Source: Chromobacterium haemolyticum (lineage in GTDB: Bacteria > Pseudomonadota > Gammaproteobacteria > Burkholderiales > Chromobacteriaceae). From it: DNA of 64,000 bases. Shown piece after piece: positions 16,270 through 24,448 of the stretch; the first letter of the stretch is position 1, and every line of letters starts with the position of its first letter. The DNA lies in the NCBI RefSeq assembly GCF_002081825.1, contig NZ_MUKU01000022.1:1-64000 (forward strand), read 5' to 3'. A program made the translations under genes and the position numbers. Below the pieces are notes generated by a model that had not been told where the DNA came from, made no database searches, and worked only from the letters and a program-made list of their open reading frames with translations.

Positions 16270-16675
16270 GACGTTTTTCTTCCGGCGAGGTGCTGGTTTA
16301 GCGCGGCGGCGACTCGGCGCGCAATCGGAAAGGGATGGCGCCGGCCGCCCTGGGGAGCGAACCCAGGATTGCCGCATGGTTATTTTGGTGGGCGCAGTGT
16401 GAAGGCTGAGCTGCGGGAAAGGCTTTCAGAAAACGATTCCGGCCACGGGCCGATGGACGGCTGGCTCAAGTGTAAGAAAACGCCCTTGGTCCGCGACCCA
16501 TTTACCAGCCTTGGCCCAGCGCGGCACCGATTCGCCTTGTCTTGTTTCGACTCCGCGCGCTTGATTCAGAGCGCGAGGGCGCGCGCCCGGCCATCCACAC
16601 GAAAAAACCAGGGCTGTTATCATGCCCGCCGTCGCTGCATTGCGCGTATTGATTGGAAAAATATTGGGAATCAGA
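16270..16675. other. Non-coding stretch between divergent genes
   Basis: About 400 bp between the YopT-like and protein-E-like genes. Open frames here have no good ribosome-binding site or recognisable product. It should hold the promoters of both genes. I see no clear -35/-10 pair or large palindrome. Confidence 0.5.
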
Positions 16676-17167
16676 ATGTTGAAAGTCATCGTCTGCGTTT
16701 TTGTCTTGTGTTCCGCCATGGCCAGCGCCTCCAGCTGGGATTTCACTTATTTCAACCCCAGCGAGGGCGGGCTGTTGATCGATACCGACAGCATCGCGCA
16801 ATCGCCTCACGGCACCACCAAGTTCTGGACACTGTGCGCGCCCAGATTCGAGGCGGACAAACCGATGGCGGGCTATGCCTACAGCCAGTCTTTGTATGAG
16901 ATTCATTGTCGGCAGCGCCTGATCGTGATGCCGATGACCGTGGTTTTCGATGTGAAGGGCGAACCGCGCGAAACCGAGTTTGAGCATGCCAAGATGGAGG
17001 ACATCCAGCCGGACACGCAGGAGGATTTTCTGTGGACCTATATCTGCAAACCGGAAAAACGGCCGGACATGGCGGTGGCGATGCGGCAGGGCATTCAGGG
17101 GTTCTTGAGGGAGCAGCGGCGTTACGCCAGCGAACATCTGGCGTTTCAACGGGATAAGAGCCGCTGA
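16676..17167 (+). CDS. Protein-E/surface-adhesin-like exported protein
   Basis: 163-residue protein with a signal peptide (MLKVIVCVFVLCSAMASA) followed by WDFTYFNPSEGGLLIDTDSI. That is the pattern of small surface-adhesin protein E-like domains (W..., then a Thr/Asp-Ser-Ile strand, and later a single Cys in YEIHCRQRLIV). Members of this family are outer-surface or periplasmic and of mostly unknown function. ATG 16676 opens the signal peptide; an earlier ATG at 16622 would add a charged leader and is less likely. A clear intrinsic terminator follows. Confidence 0.6.
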   Translation: MLKVIVCVFVLCSAMASASSWDFTYFNPSEGGLLIDTDSIAQSPHGTTKFWTLCAPRFEADKPMAGYAYSQSLYEIHCRQRLIVMPMTVVFDVKGEPRETEFEHAKMEDIQPDTQEDFLWTYICKPEKRPDMAVAMRQGIQGFLREQRRYASEHLAFQRDKSR

Positions 17168-17197
17168 GCGGGCCGGGAACGGTTCGAGTCCAGAAAT

Positions 17198-17222
17198 AGC
17201 CCTGCGAGGTCAGGGCTTTTTT
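17198..17222 (+). terminator. Intrinsic terminator
   Basis: AGCCCTG (17198-17204) pairs with CAGGGCT (17211-17217) over a six-base loop, followed directly by TTTTTT. This is a textbook rho-independent terminator 31 bases after the protein-E-like gene. Confidence 0.88.
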
Positions 17223-17340
17223 GCGCGCGTGGCCGGCGGCGTGATCGTTTTAAGCAAGCTTGCGTTCATGCGTTTAGGCATGCTGCGGCTCATTGAAAAC
17301 CAATCGATCGCGCCACGGATCACGCACAGGAGCTCACGCC

Positions 17341-18438
17341 ATGCCGATGACTTGCAAACTGGTACCCGGAAAACTGCTAGTGCCCAGGCACTGCGTCCAG
17401 CGCGAGGAGGCCCGTCTGGCGGAGGCATCCAGGTTGATCATGAGGTTGCGGCAGTTGCGGCATGATCCCGCCACCTTGTCGCGGGCGGGCTCCGTGGATT
17501 CGCTTAGCTTCGACAAGAAGGCGCTGTTCGCGCTGGCGCTGAAAAACCAGGCGGTGCAGGCCAAGACGCCGGCCGCGTCAGCCGGGGAGGGTAAGAGCCT
17601 GAACCATATCCAGCGCCTTGTGGTGATAGGCGACAGCCTGTCGGATTCCGAAGGACGCATGCTCAGCAAGAGTCTGGGGGTGATGCCGTCCTCTCGTCAG
17701 TACTACGAAGGGCGTTTCACCAATGGCTTCGCCTGGCCGGACTTCCTGGCGTCCAAGGCTTTTCTGGGCAAGCAGGTGGTCAATTACGCCGAGGGCGGCG
17801 CGGTGGCCGGCAAGTACTCCAAGTGGAACCCGGCCTTCATGTTCATCTCCCATATGGAGCGCCAGATCAATAAGCACCACTTCCAGCCGGGCGATATGGC
17901 GGTGCTGGCCCTGGGCTCCAACGACTACATGACTTTCGGCAAGACCGACGTGGACAAGGTGATCCGGACCTATGAACGGCAGATCGACAAGCTGGTGGCC
18001 AAGGGGGTGAAGGACATTCTGGTGGCCGGCGCACCGGATTTGTCGAAAACCGTGAACGCGCGCAAGCAGCCGCCGGAGGAGGCCGCCAAGCTGAAAGACT
18101 TGTCGCAGCGGCATAACCGGCAACTGAGCCAGGCGGTGGAGGCGCTGCAAGCCCGCTACCGCGACGCCGGGGTGACCATCCGTTTCTTCGATATCGGCGC
18201 CAAGCTGGACTATCTGATGTCGTTGGCGGAAACAGTGGATTACGACACCATGCACAATAAGCACGAGGGCTATATCGACCTGCCGCGCGTGTTCGGCTTT
18301 GCCGGCGACACACGGCCGCTGGACAGTTCGCACCGCCACCTGTTCCACGACGAGGTGCACCCCAGCCAGGAGGTGCACCAGATCCTGGCCGCGCACATGA
18401 CGGACTTTATCCGCGAGCAATACGGCAGGCCGGCCTAG
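17341..18438 (+). CDS. SseJ-like GDSL lipase/acyltransferase, candidate type III effector
   Basis: 365-residue protein strongly resembling Salmonella SseJ, the SPI-2 effector that esterifies host cholesterol and deacylates phospholipids on the vacuole membrane. Matching blocks are VVIGDSLSDSEGRML (nucleophile Ser 99), QYYEGRFTNGFAWPDFL, NYAEGG, ALGSNDYMTFGK (Asn 194), YDTMHNKHEGYIDLP and FHDEVHPSQEVHQ (Asp 337, His 340). The GDSL/SGNH blocks are complete, so it should be active. The first 85 residues are unique and lack a Sec signal, consistent with type III export. ATG 17341 follows AGGAG with eight-base spacing; an earlier in-frame ATG at 17293 is less likely. It neighbours a YopT-like gene, and no secretion apparatus is visible in the window. 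Confidence 0.85.
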   Translation: MPMTCKLVPGKLLVPRHCVQREEARLAEASRLIMRLRQLRHDPATLSRAGSVDSLSFDKKALFALALKNQAVQAKTPAASAGEGKSLNHIQRLVVIGDSLSDSEGRMLSKSLGVMPSSRQYYEGRFTNGFAWPDFLASKAFLGKQVVNYAEGGAVAGKYSKWNPAFMFISHMERQINKHHFQPGDMAVLALGSNDYMTFGKTDVDKVIRTYERQIDKLVAKGVKDILVAGAPDLSKTVNARKQPPEEAAKLKDLSQRHNRQLSQAVEALQARYRDAGVTIRFFDIGAKLDYLMSLAETVDYDTMHNKHEGYIDLPRVFGFAGDTRPLDSSHRHLFHDEVHPSQEVHQILAAHMTDFIREQYGRPA

Positions 18439-18440
18439 CC

Positions 18441-19862
18441 TTAAGGCGCGGCCAGGTCCGCCAAGTAGCGCAGGCCGCCGATGCCAGGGAAGAAGCAATA
18501 CGCGCCGCCGCGGGTGGTGATCATCCGCGAGAAGCCCTTCAGCACGGTGTTGTTCTTGCCCATGCGGCCGGGCGCGGCCAGCGTGAAGCTGCTGTCCGCG
18601 GCGTTGTTGACGCCTAGGAACACGTCTTCCCCGCTGATGTTGAACACGGCGTTGCCGGCGTCCGGGTTGCCCGGTTCGGTTGCGGATTTGACGAAGTCGC
18701 TGAGCAAATTCCACTGGCCGCTGAGAAATTCGAACTGATTCCTCAGGCTGGCGTTGATGAAATAGCCGATCAGCCCGCGCGCCGCCTGGGTGGGGCGGAG
18801 CGGGTCGTAAGCCGGGCCGTAAGGCATGGCCCGACGCACGATGCGGTGATGCGCGCTGTCGGTGCCCACCACCGCGCCGTTGCGCGGATTGTTGCGGCGG
18901 ATATGCGAGCCTATCGGGCATTTCAGGCCCAGGGTGTCATCCTGGGACGGTTGGCTGTTGACGTAGTTGAAGTCGTTTAATTGATCTGCGGGCAAGGTGG
19001 CGCCGGCCTCATCCGGCCGCAGCGTCAGCGGGTTGCCGTTGCGCCAGCGTCCGCAGACCTTGGCCGCCAGCAGCTCGGGGTCTATGCCCGCCTTGGCCGC
19101 GTACTCGTTCAGAAACGCGTCGAAGCCGGCCACGTCCTGTTCCAGGATGCGGAAGGCGGCGTAGCTGCCGTTGCGGCTGAGCTGTTCGGGCTTGACCGTG
19201 TACACGCCGCCGCTTTGGTTGAGGTAGCCCAGCAGAAACTCCCCGGTGGCGACGACTTCCTGATCATCCGGCGCTTGGCGTTTGCGCGCCGGCGCGCCGG
19301 CGATGGTGGGCTGGGCGATGCTGTCGCGATAACCGAAGTGAATCTGGTTGTCCGGCAGCGCTTGCGCGTCGTGGGCGGACAGCTCGCTGAAACCGTCGGC
19401 GAAGCCCCGGCGCAGGCGCGCGCTGAGGCTTTCCAGCAACGCCGGGTCCTTGGCCACCCACAGACTTAGCAAAACGTGCACCCGGCCGCCGTCGGCCAGG
19501 CCTCCTATCCACTGTGCCGGCGAGCTGTCGCCCACGTCGCCGACGGCGCTGGCGGAGGCCGCATTGGTGGCGCCCAACTGGAAGGCAGGATCGAAGCTGG
19601 CCAGCTGTTCCGCGCCGACGCCCAGCGCGGCCAGCCCGGGACAGGTGAAGCCGATGTTCAGAAAGCCGCTGGGTTTTTTCAGCCAGCGTTCCGCAGTGGT
19701 GACGCGCGGCAGGCCGTCTTGTCCGGTCACGAGTTTGCGGATGAAGCGGCCGGCGGCGGCCGGATCGCGGATGCTCAGGACGAAGTGCCGGGCCAGGTCC
19801 ACGCGGTAGCCGCGCAAAATCGTGCCTTGGATATCGTCGTATTGGAGAACGGGGCTGTTCAT
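18441..19862 (-). CDS. DyP-type (dye-decolorizing) heme peroxidase
   Basis: 473-residue heme peroxidase using hydrogen peroxide to oxidise dyes, phenols or other organics. The family hallmark GxxDG appears as GYRDS in HFGYRDSIAQPTIAG, keeping the catalytic Asp, and the proximal heme His with distal Arg lies in PIGSHIRRNNPRN. Length and the late insertions suit the larger DyP classes. No Sec or Tat signal is visible. It ends two bases from the convergent SseJ-like gene. A small gene of unknown function lies 60 bp upstream on the same strand and is probably co-transcribed. Confidence 0.9.
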   Translation of the reverse strand: MNSPVLQYDDIQGTILRGYRVDLARHFVLSIRDPAAAGRFIRKLVTGQDGLPRVTTAERWLKKPSGFLNIGFTCPGLAALGVGAEQLASFDPAFQLGATNAASASAVGDVGDSSPAQWIGGLADGGRVHVLLSLWVAKDPALLESLSARLRRGFADGFSELSAHDAQALPDNQIHFGYRDSIAQPTIAGAPARKRQAPDDQEVVATGEFLLGYLNQSGGVYTVKPEQLSRNGSYAAFRILEQDVAGFDAFLNEYAAKAGIDPELLAAKVCGRWRNGNPLTLRPDEAGATLPADQLNDFNYVNSQPSQDDTLGLKCPIGSHIRRNNPRNGAVVGTDSAHHRIVRRAMPYGPAYDPLRPTQAARGLIGYFINASLRNQFEFLSGQWNLLSDFVKSATEPGNPDAGNAVFNISGEDVFLGVNNAADSSFTLAAPGRMGKNNTVLKGFSRMITTRGGAYCFFPGIGGLRYLADLAAP

Positions 19863-19921
19863 GGCGGGCCTTTCAGCAAGGGCGGGCGTGGACCGGGCCG
19901 CCCGCGCCTGGCGAAGGTGGG

Positions 19922-20398
19922 TTATCCGAGCGCGGCGAGTATGGTCTGCACGGTGTACGGGTAGGCCTGGTACAAACCGTTGTCGTTCTGAGTGCCGTCG
20001 CCGTTGTTGGGCGGTTGCTGGGAGGCGTCGTTCTTGGTGACGAAGGCCTGGAAGGCCGCCACATTGTTGGCCACCGGAATCAGCGCTTTGCCGCCCACCA
20101 CGAATTGCAGCAAGGCGTCGAAGACGGTGCCCACCTGAGCGACGAAGTCGTTGATGTAGGCGTTGAAGCTGCCGTCGTATTCGGTGATCACCGCGATGAC
20201 GTAGTTATCGCCGGCTTGGCCGGTGGGCTGCAAATTGGCGGCGGAGCGGTCCAGCAGCAGAGTGCGTGCGTAATGGACTGTGCCGATGGAGGTCAGCGCC
20301 TCATGCAGTTTCGGCTGGTATTCCGCCAAGGTGGCGGCGATGGCTTGCAAGCTGGTGCCGGGGACGACCGGCATCAGCAGGGTGAGCGGGCTGGCCAT
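19922..20398 (-). CDS. Unknown protein encoded upstream of DyP peroxidase
   Basis: 158-residue protein beginning MASPLTLLMPVVPGTSLQAI and then TSIGTVHYARTLLLD. This beta-alpha opening resembles the ferredoxin-like half of DyP/chlorite-dismutase folds and the start of heme peroxidase-associated proteins. It lacks the GxxDG motif and the heme His, so it is unlikely to be a peroxidase itself. The C-terminal third is Asn/Gln-rich (SQQPPNNGDGTQNDNG). GGGAGAAG precedes the ATG. It lies 60 bp before the DyP gene and probably forms an operon with it, perhaps as a partner or cargo adaptor. Confidence 0.65.
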   Translation of the reverse strand: MASPLTLLMPVVPGTSLQAIAATLAEYQPKLHEALTSIGTVHYARTLLLDRSAANLQPTGQAGDNYVIAVITEYDGSFNAYINDFVAQVGTVFDALLQFVVGGKALIPVANNVAAFQAFVTKNDASQQPPNNGDGTQNDNGLYQAYPYTVQTILAALG

Positions 20399-20429
20399 GA
20401 AGCTTCTCCCTAAGGGGTTTGGGAATTGA

Positions 20430-20457
20430 AGCCTAGCAGCGCGACTTTGACTGTCAA
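20430..20457 (-). promoter_or_regulatory. Candidate sigma-70 promoter for the DyP operon
   Basis: On the minus strand TTGACA (20457-20452) is followed after 16 bases by TAGGCT (20435-20430), about 30 bases before the start codon at 20398. The -35 is perfect and the -10 is weak. Confidence 0.45.
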
Positions 20458-20559
20458 TACGATTTTATTCGTTTTGCAAATCAAATGCCTTGATTTAGGT
20501 ATTCGTACTAATGGTTTGCCCGATGGCCGCGTCCGGCATGAACGGAGGCGGCCGGATGC

Positions 20560-21501
20560 TCATTTCCGGTTGGTCAAGGACACGCCCGCCGCCGCCAGCG
20601 CGCCGCCCGCCAGCATGGACGCCAAGATGGGCTCCCCCAGCAGCCCCACGGACAAGATCACGCCGAAGGCGGGCACCAGATTGGTGAACACGGCGGCGCG
20701 CGACGGGCCGATTTCCCGGATGCCCTGGTAATACCAGATGAAACCCACCACGGTGCCTATGGCTCCCATGTAGAGCAGGGACAGCCAGATCCGCCAGCCA
20801 AAGGAGGCCCATGGAACGGAGCCGATCTCGCCGACCGCGCCCAGGGACAGGAAGGCCAGCCCCCATAGGGTGGCGTAGGTGGTGGCCGCTATCGGGCTCA
20901 GGGTTTCCATCGCCTTGCGAGAGCCCAGCGTGTAGGCCGCCCAGCTCAGCACCGCCAGGCTCATCAGGGCTTCTCCGGCGCCGAAGGATTGGCTGAAATC
21001 GTGGACTGTGCCGGCAAGATCGCCGCGGGTGACGACCACCATGGCGCCCAGCAAGGCCACGCCGATGCCGGCCCAGCGGCGCAGGCCCAAACTCTCCCGG
21101 AAAATCAGGCTGGCGGCCAGCGCGGTCATGATGGGGTTGAGGCTGACGAACAAGGCGGTGCGGCCGGCGGGTAGGCGCGCCAGCGCGCCGAAGAAACAGA
21201 CGTTGTAGAGAAAGATGCCGGTGAAGCCCAGAAACGCGGTGACGGCGATCTGCGAGCGGTTCAGCCGCGGCAGCCCGCCTTCCAGCCGACAGGCCACCAG
21301 CACCAGCAGCAGAGCGGCCACCAGAAAGCGTCCGAAGGCGGCGGTCATCAAGGGCATGGACTGCGCCAGCACTCTGCCGGCGATGAAGGTGCCGCCCCAG
21401 AACAGCGCGGTCAGCGTCAGTTTGAAAGTCAGGGCCGGTCTGAGAGCGGCTTGGGCGCGCGCCGGCTGCGCGGCGATGGCGATGGAGCTTGGGTGAGTCA
21501 T
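20560..21501 (-). CDS. EamA/DMT-family transporter
   Basis: About 313-residue inner-membrane protein with ten hydrophobic helices arranged as two EamA repeats (for example LTLTALFWGGTFIAGRVL opening repeat 1 and SLAVLSWAAYTLGSRKAM opening repeat 2, with GEPILASMLAGGALAAAGV near the end). Such drug/metabolite transporters export amino acids, metabolites or drugs. ATG 21501 is chosen because it starts just before helix 1; an in-frame ATG at 21552 has no good ribosome-binding site. It is divergent from a LysR gene, a common arrangement in which the regulator controls the exporter. Confidence 0.85.
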   Translation of the reverse strand: MTHPSSIAIAAQPARAQAALRPALTFKLTLTALFWGGTFIAGRVLAQSMPLMTAAFGRFLVAALLLVLVACRLEGGLPRLNRSQIAVTAFLGFTGIFLYNVCFFGALARLPAGRTALFVSLNPIMTALAASLIFRESLGLRRWAGIGVALLGAMVVVTRGDLAGTVHDFSQSFGAGEALMSLAVLSWAAYTLGSRKAMETLSPIAATTYATLWGLAFLSLGAVGEIGSVPWASFGWRIWLSLLYMGAIGTVVGFIWYYQGIREIGPSRAAVFTNLVPAFGVILSVGLLGEPILASMLAGGALAAAGVSLTNRK

Positions 21502-21582
21502 GGTGGGCGCCGGGCAAGAGGTCCGGCCTCCTGATGCTGTGTGGGTGGGCATATACTATTGATTGTTTGAATTCATGTGAAA

Positions 21583-21598
21583 ATGAGCTTTTGCTCAT
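21583..21598. promoter_or_regulatory. Inverted repeat in the eamA/lysR intergenic region
   Basis: ATGAGC (21583-21588), TTTT, GCTCAT (21593-21598) is a perfect palindrome 18 bp before the LysR start codon. It could be part of the autoregulatory site of the LysR protein, but LysR sites are usually T-N11-A, so the match is only approximate. Confidence 0.45.
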
Positions 21599-21615
21599 GA
21601 GCGGGCGAGGCGGTC

Positions 21616-22524
21616 ATGACCTTTACGCAGTTGGAAATTTTTGCGCTGGTGGCGGAGCTGGGCGGCTTCACCGCGGCGGCGGACAAATTGGGCATTAGCC
21701 AATCCGCGGTGTCGCACGCGATCAGGCAATTGGAGAAGGAGTGGGGGCTGACGCTGCTGACGCGCGGCCAGGCCGGCATAGAAGCCACCGAAGCCGGAAA
21801 TAGCCTGTTGTTGCGCGTGCGCGAGCTGCTGGGCGTGGCCGAGGCGATCCGCCAGGAGGCGTCGGCGGCGCGCGGCTTGAACCACGGCGTGCTGCGCATC
21901 GGCTCCTTCGGCACGACGTCGTCGCTGCTGCTGTTGCCGCGCATTCTCGAACAGTTCCGCGCCGCTTATCCGGAAATCGACGTGTTCGTGGAAGAGGGCG
22001 AGGACGACGAAGTGGCGCAGTGGGTTAGCGAGCGCCGGGTGGACGTGGGCTTTGTGGTGCTGCCGGACGAGCGCTTCGACACCTTGCCGCTGGTGGAGGA
22101 CCAGTTCGTGGCCCTGATTCCGGCCGGCCATCCGCTGGCCGGTCAGCCGGCGGTGGAGCTGGCGGATTTGTGCGACATGCCTTTCATCATGACTTTGGCG
22201 GGCAACACCACGCTGATTGAGAGACTGTTTGAAAACGCCGGCTTGCGGCCCAGGGTCAAGCACCGCTACGCCCAGATACTCACCATCGTCAAAATGGTGG
22301 AAAACGGGGCCGGGGTGTCCATCGTCGCCGATCTCGCGGTGCCGGCGCCCTTGCTGGCCTTGTGTCCCGGGGTAGTGAAAAAGCCGCTGGCGCCGAAGGT
22401 GAGGCGCGCGGTGGGCCTGGCGGTGCCCAGCCTGAAGCACGTCAGCCCGGCGGTGGCGGCTTTTCTGCACACGTCTAAAACCATGGCCAAGAGCCTGCGC
22501 GACGGTTCGCTGGGCGGTTTGTGA
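21616..22524 (+). CDS. LysR-type transcriptional regulator
   Basis: 302-residue regulator with the standard N-terminal winged helix-turn-helix (FTQLEIFALVAELGGFTAAA, then LGISQSAVSHAIRQLEKEWG) and a periplasmic-binding-protein-like effector domain (GVLRIGSFGTTSSLLLLPRI). It is divergent from the EamA transporter with about 115 bp between starts, so it probably regulates that gene in response to the exported compound. It ends just before a repeat remnant shared with the convergent amidase. Confidence 0.92.
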   Translation: MTFTQLEIFALVAELGGFTAAADKLGISQSAVSHAIRQLEKEWGLTLLTRGQAGIEATEAGNSLLLRVRELLGVAEAIRQEASAARGLNHGVLRIGSFGTTSSLLLLPRILEQFRAAYPEIDVFVEEGEDDEVAQWVSERRVDVGFVVLPDERFDTLPLVEDQFVALIPAGHPLAGQPAVELADLCDMPFIMTLAGNTTLIERLFENAGLRPRVKHRYAQILTIVKMVENGAGVSIVADLAVPAPLLALCPGVVKKPLAPKVRRAVGLAVPSLKHVSPAVAAFLHTSKTMAKSLRDGSLGGL

Positions 22525-22539
22525 GCCGGTGCGAGGCAG

Positions 22540-22600
22540 AGCGAGAACAGGCTTTCAACGTCGTATCGCCGTCGCGCGGCAGATTGTGAACAGGCTTTTA
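22540..22600. repeat. Right-end fragment of the dispersed MITE-like repeat
   Basis: Contains GAACAGGCTTTCAACGTCGTATCGCCGTCGCGCGGCAGATTGTGAACAGGCTTTTA in short blocks that match the right part of the full element (for example ACGCTGTATCGCTGGCGCGC at 40961-40980). The closing TTA (22598-22600) is the stop codon of the amidase gene. It sits between convergent genes. Confidence 0.65.
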
Positions 22601-23968
22601 GGCCCGGGGCAGGTCAAAGCGGATGTGGCAGCGCTTCTCCAACACCTGGCCGGCGCGCAGCACGGTGCGTTCGTCAAAAGGCCGGCCTATCAGTTGCGCG
22701 CCAAACGGCAGTCCGGCCCGGTCCAGCCCCACCGGCACCGTCAGCGCCGGCAGGCCCAGCACATTGGCGGGCGTGCTCAGCCGGATATAGGCGGAAACCA
22801 CGCTTTCCTCGACGCCGTCCGGCCAGACGAAGTTGTCCTGTCCATGCAGCGGCGCGGTGTGCGGCACCGTGGGGGCCAGCAGCAGGTCGATGTCGGCGAA
22901 CATTCGCCGCCAAGCGGTCTGCAGCGCGATCCGTGCGCGTCGGGCCTGGACGTAATCGCTGTCCGGTACCAGCATACAGGCTTCCAGCAGCGTCCTCACC
23001 TCCTCGCCGTACAGCTGCGGCGCGCGACGTAGCGCGTCCCGGTGATAGGCGGCGGCTTCCGGCGCTATCAGGCCCCATTGGATGGGCAGGATGAGTTCGG
23101 CCAGCGGGATGTCGACATCCACCAGCACCGCGCCGGCCGCAAGCAACTCGGCCTGCTGCTCCCGCAGCGAGGCTTGGATCTCCGGCGCGATGCGATCGTA
23201 GAAATAATTGCCGGGCACGCCGACGCGCAGGCCGTCCCCCCCTTGGTCCAGACCCTGGCGGTAACTGTCGGCCGACGCGGGCCGCCGGGTGGCGATGGCG
23301 TCCAAAAGCGCCGCGGCGTCCGCCACGGTGCGGGTGATGGGGCCGACATGGTCCAGCGAGCCGGACAACGGCACCACGCCTTGGCGGGGCACCAGATCGT
23401 AAGTGGGCTTGAGGCCCACCAGCCCGCACAGCGCGGCCGGTACCCGGATCGAGCCGCCGGTGTCGGTGCCCAGCGCCGCCAGCGCGCCGCCGTAGGCGAC
23501 CGCGGAGGCGGAACCGCCGCTGGAGCCGCCCGGGGAGCGCTCCGGCGCCCAGGGGTTGTTGCTTTGCGGCGTGGTCAGGCCAAACGCGAACTCATGGGTG
23601 TGCGTCTTGCCGGTCAAAATCATGCCGGCTTGCCTGAGCCGGGCCGCCACCACGCTGTCGGCTGCGGCGAGGTGATGCCGGCGCACGCGCGAACTGGCGG
23701 TGGTGGGCAGGCCGGCCGCGTCTATCAAATCTTTCAGCGTATAGGGGATGCCGTGCAAAACGCCGCGATAGTCGCCGCGGCGTATCTCCAGCTCGGCCTG
23801 CCGCGCGTCGGCCATCGCCTGCTCCGCGACGAGCGCGACATAGGCGGACAGTTGGTCTTCTTTCTCTTGCGCCCGTTCCAGCACCGAACGGGTCAGCTCC
23901 ACCGGCGACAACTGGCCGCTCTCAATCAGCCGGGCGGCGTCCATGATGTTCAATTGATAAGCTTGCAC
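22598..23968 (-). CDS. Amidase-signature family amidase, AtzE-like
   Basis: 456-residue Ser-cisSer-Lys amidase that hydrolyses amide bonds. The triad is visible: Lys in YTLKDLID (Lys 79), the cis-Ser in SPGGSSGGSASAVA and the nucleophile in GTDTGGSIRVPAA (Ser 173). A tiny DUF4089/AtzG-like gene overlaps its start by 19 bases. AtzG stabilises AtzE (1-carboxybiuret hydrolase), so this pair probably forms a similar complex, though other amidases use such partners. No cyanuric acid genes are nearby. The substrate is therefore open. The stop codon is supplied by the end of a dispersed repeat. Confidence 0.88.
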   Translation of the reverse strand: MQAYQLNIMDAARLIESGQLSPVELTRSVLERAQEKEDQLSAYVALVAEQAMADARQAELEIRRGDYRGVLHGIPYTLKDLIDAAGLPTTASSRVRRHHLAAADSVVAARLRQAGMILTGKTHTHEFAFGLTTPQSNNPWAPERSPGGSSGGSASAVAYGGALAALGTDTGGSIRVPAALCGLVGLKPTYDLVPRQGVVPLSGSLDHVGPITRTVADAAALLDAIATRRPASADSYRQGLDQGGDGLRVGVPGNYFYDRIAPEIQASLREQQAELLAAGAVLVDVDIPLAELILPIQWGLIAPEAAAYHRDALRRAPQLYGEEVRTLLEACMLVPDSDYVQARRARIALQTAWRRMFADIDLLLAPTVPHTAPLHGQDNFVWPDGVEESVVSAYIRLSTPANVLGLPALTVPVGLDRAGLPFGAQLIGRPFDERTVLRAGQVLEKRCHIRFDLPRA

Positions 23969-24165
23969 GGCGTTGACCTCCAGTCAGGATCGAAGGGTTG
24001 GACAAAGCGCGCGTCGGCGAGGCCGGGCTGGTCCAGCTTGGCGATTTCCGCGCGGATGAAGGCCAGGGTGGCGGCAACGGCCTCCAGGCGCTCGGGATCA
24101 AGGCTGAGGCCGGCGGCCTGGGCCTGGGCGGCCACGGCCTGTGGCGTGAGGATGGGAAGGGGCAT
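23950..24165 (-). CDS. AtzG-like (DUF4089) small amidase partner
   Basis: 71-residue helical protein (MPLPILTPQAVAAQAQAAGL, LDPERLEAVAATLAFIRAEI, ending FDPDWRSTPCKLIN). It matches the DUF4089/AtzG pattern of two helices that pack on an amidase-signature enzyme, similar in role to GatC. AGGAG with six to seven bases to ATG 24165 decides the start; the frame is open further upstream into repeat sequence. Its end overlaps the amidase start by 19 bases, which indicates coupled translation and a stoichiometric complex. Confidence 0.75.
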   Translation of the reverse strand: MPLPILTPQAVAAQAQAAGLSLDPERLEAVAATLAFIRAEIAKLDQPGLADARFVQPFDPDWRSTPCKLIN

Positions 24166-24219
24166 GGGAAGCTCCTGGGGTTGGGGTCTGTGCAAGGTTT
24201 CACACTGCACAGCAGGCAT

Positions 24220-24448
24220 TAGAGCCTGTTCTATGTCTGCTGCGCGCCGTGAGACGTGGCGCGGTGAGTACAGCTTCAGCATGCTCATGTACCACTTGTA
24301 CATTCCGCTTCTTCAGCTGTTTCCGCCTTGTCTCGCTCTTGCTCGCGAGACTTTGAACAGGCTCTATAGAGTAGCTTGTCGGCAACGGATTAAAGTTGCG
24401 CGGGCTAGGGCGCTCCACTTAGCTCGCGAGATCGTAAACACCTTCTCA
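24220..24448. repeat. Compound copy of the dispersed MITE-like repeat
   Basis: Read on the minus strand, 24360-24220 runs through GCGAGCAAGAGCGAGACAAGGCG, AAGCGGAATGTACAAGTGG, TACATGAGCATGCTGAAGC and ends CAGACATAGAACAGGCTCT. It parallels the full element at 40853-40999 almost base for base. A second, terminal fragment at 24410-24448 (GTTTACGATCTCGCGAGC on the minus strand) is fused to it. The TCA at 24446-24448 is the stop codon of the adjacent metallo-hydrolase gene. No gene is seen in this stretch. Confidence 0.75.

Noticed and set aside
17223..17340. Palindrome GCAAGCTTGC near 17256 as a possible SsrB-type regulatory site for the SseJ-like gene
   Set aside because: Only ten bases long and SsrB sites are too degenerate to call without other evidence.
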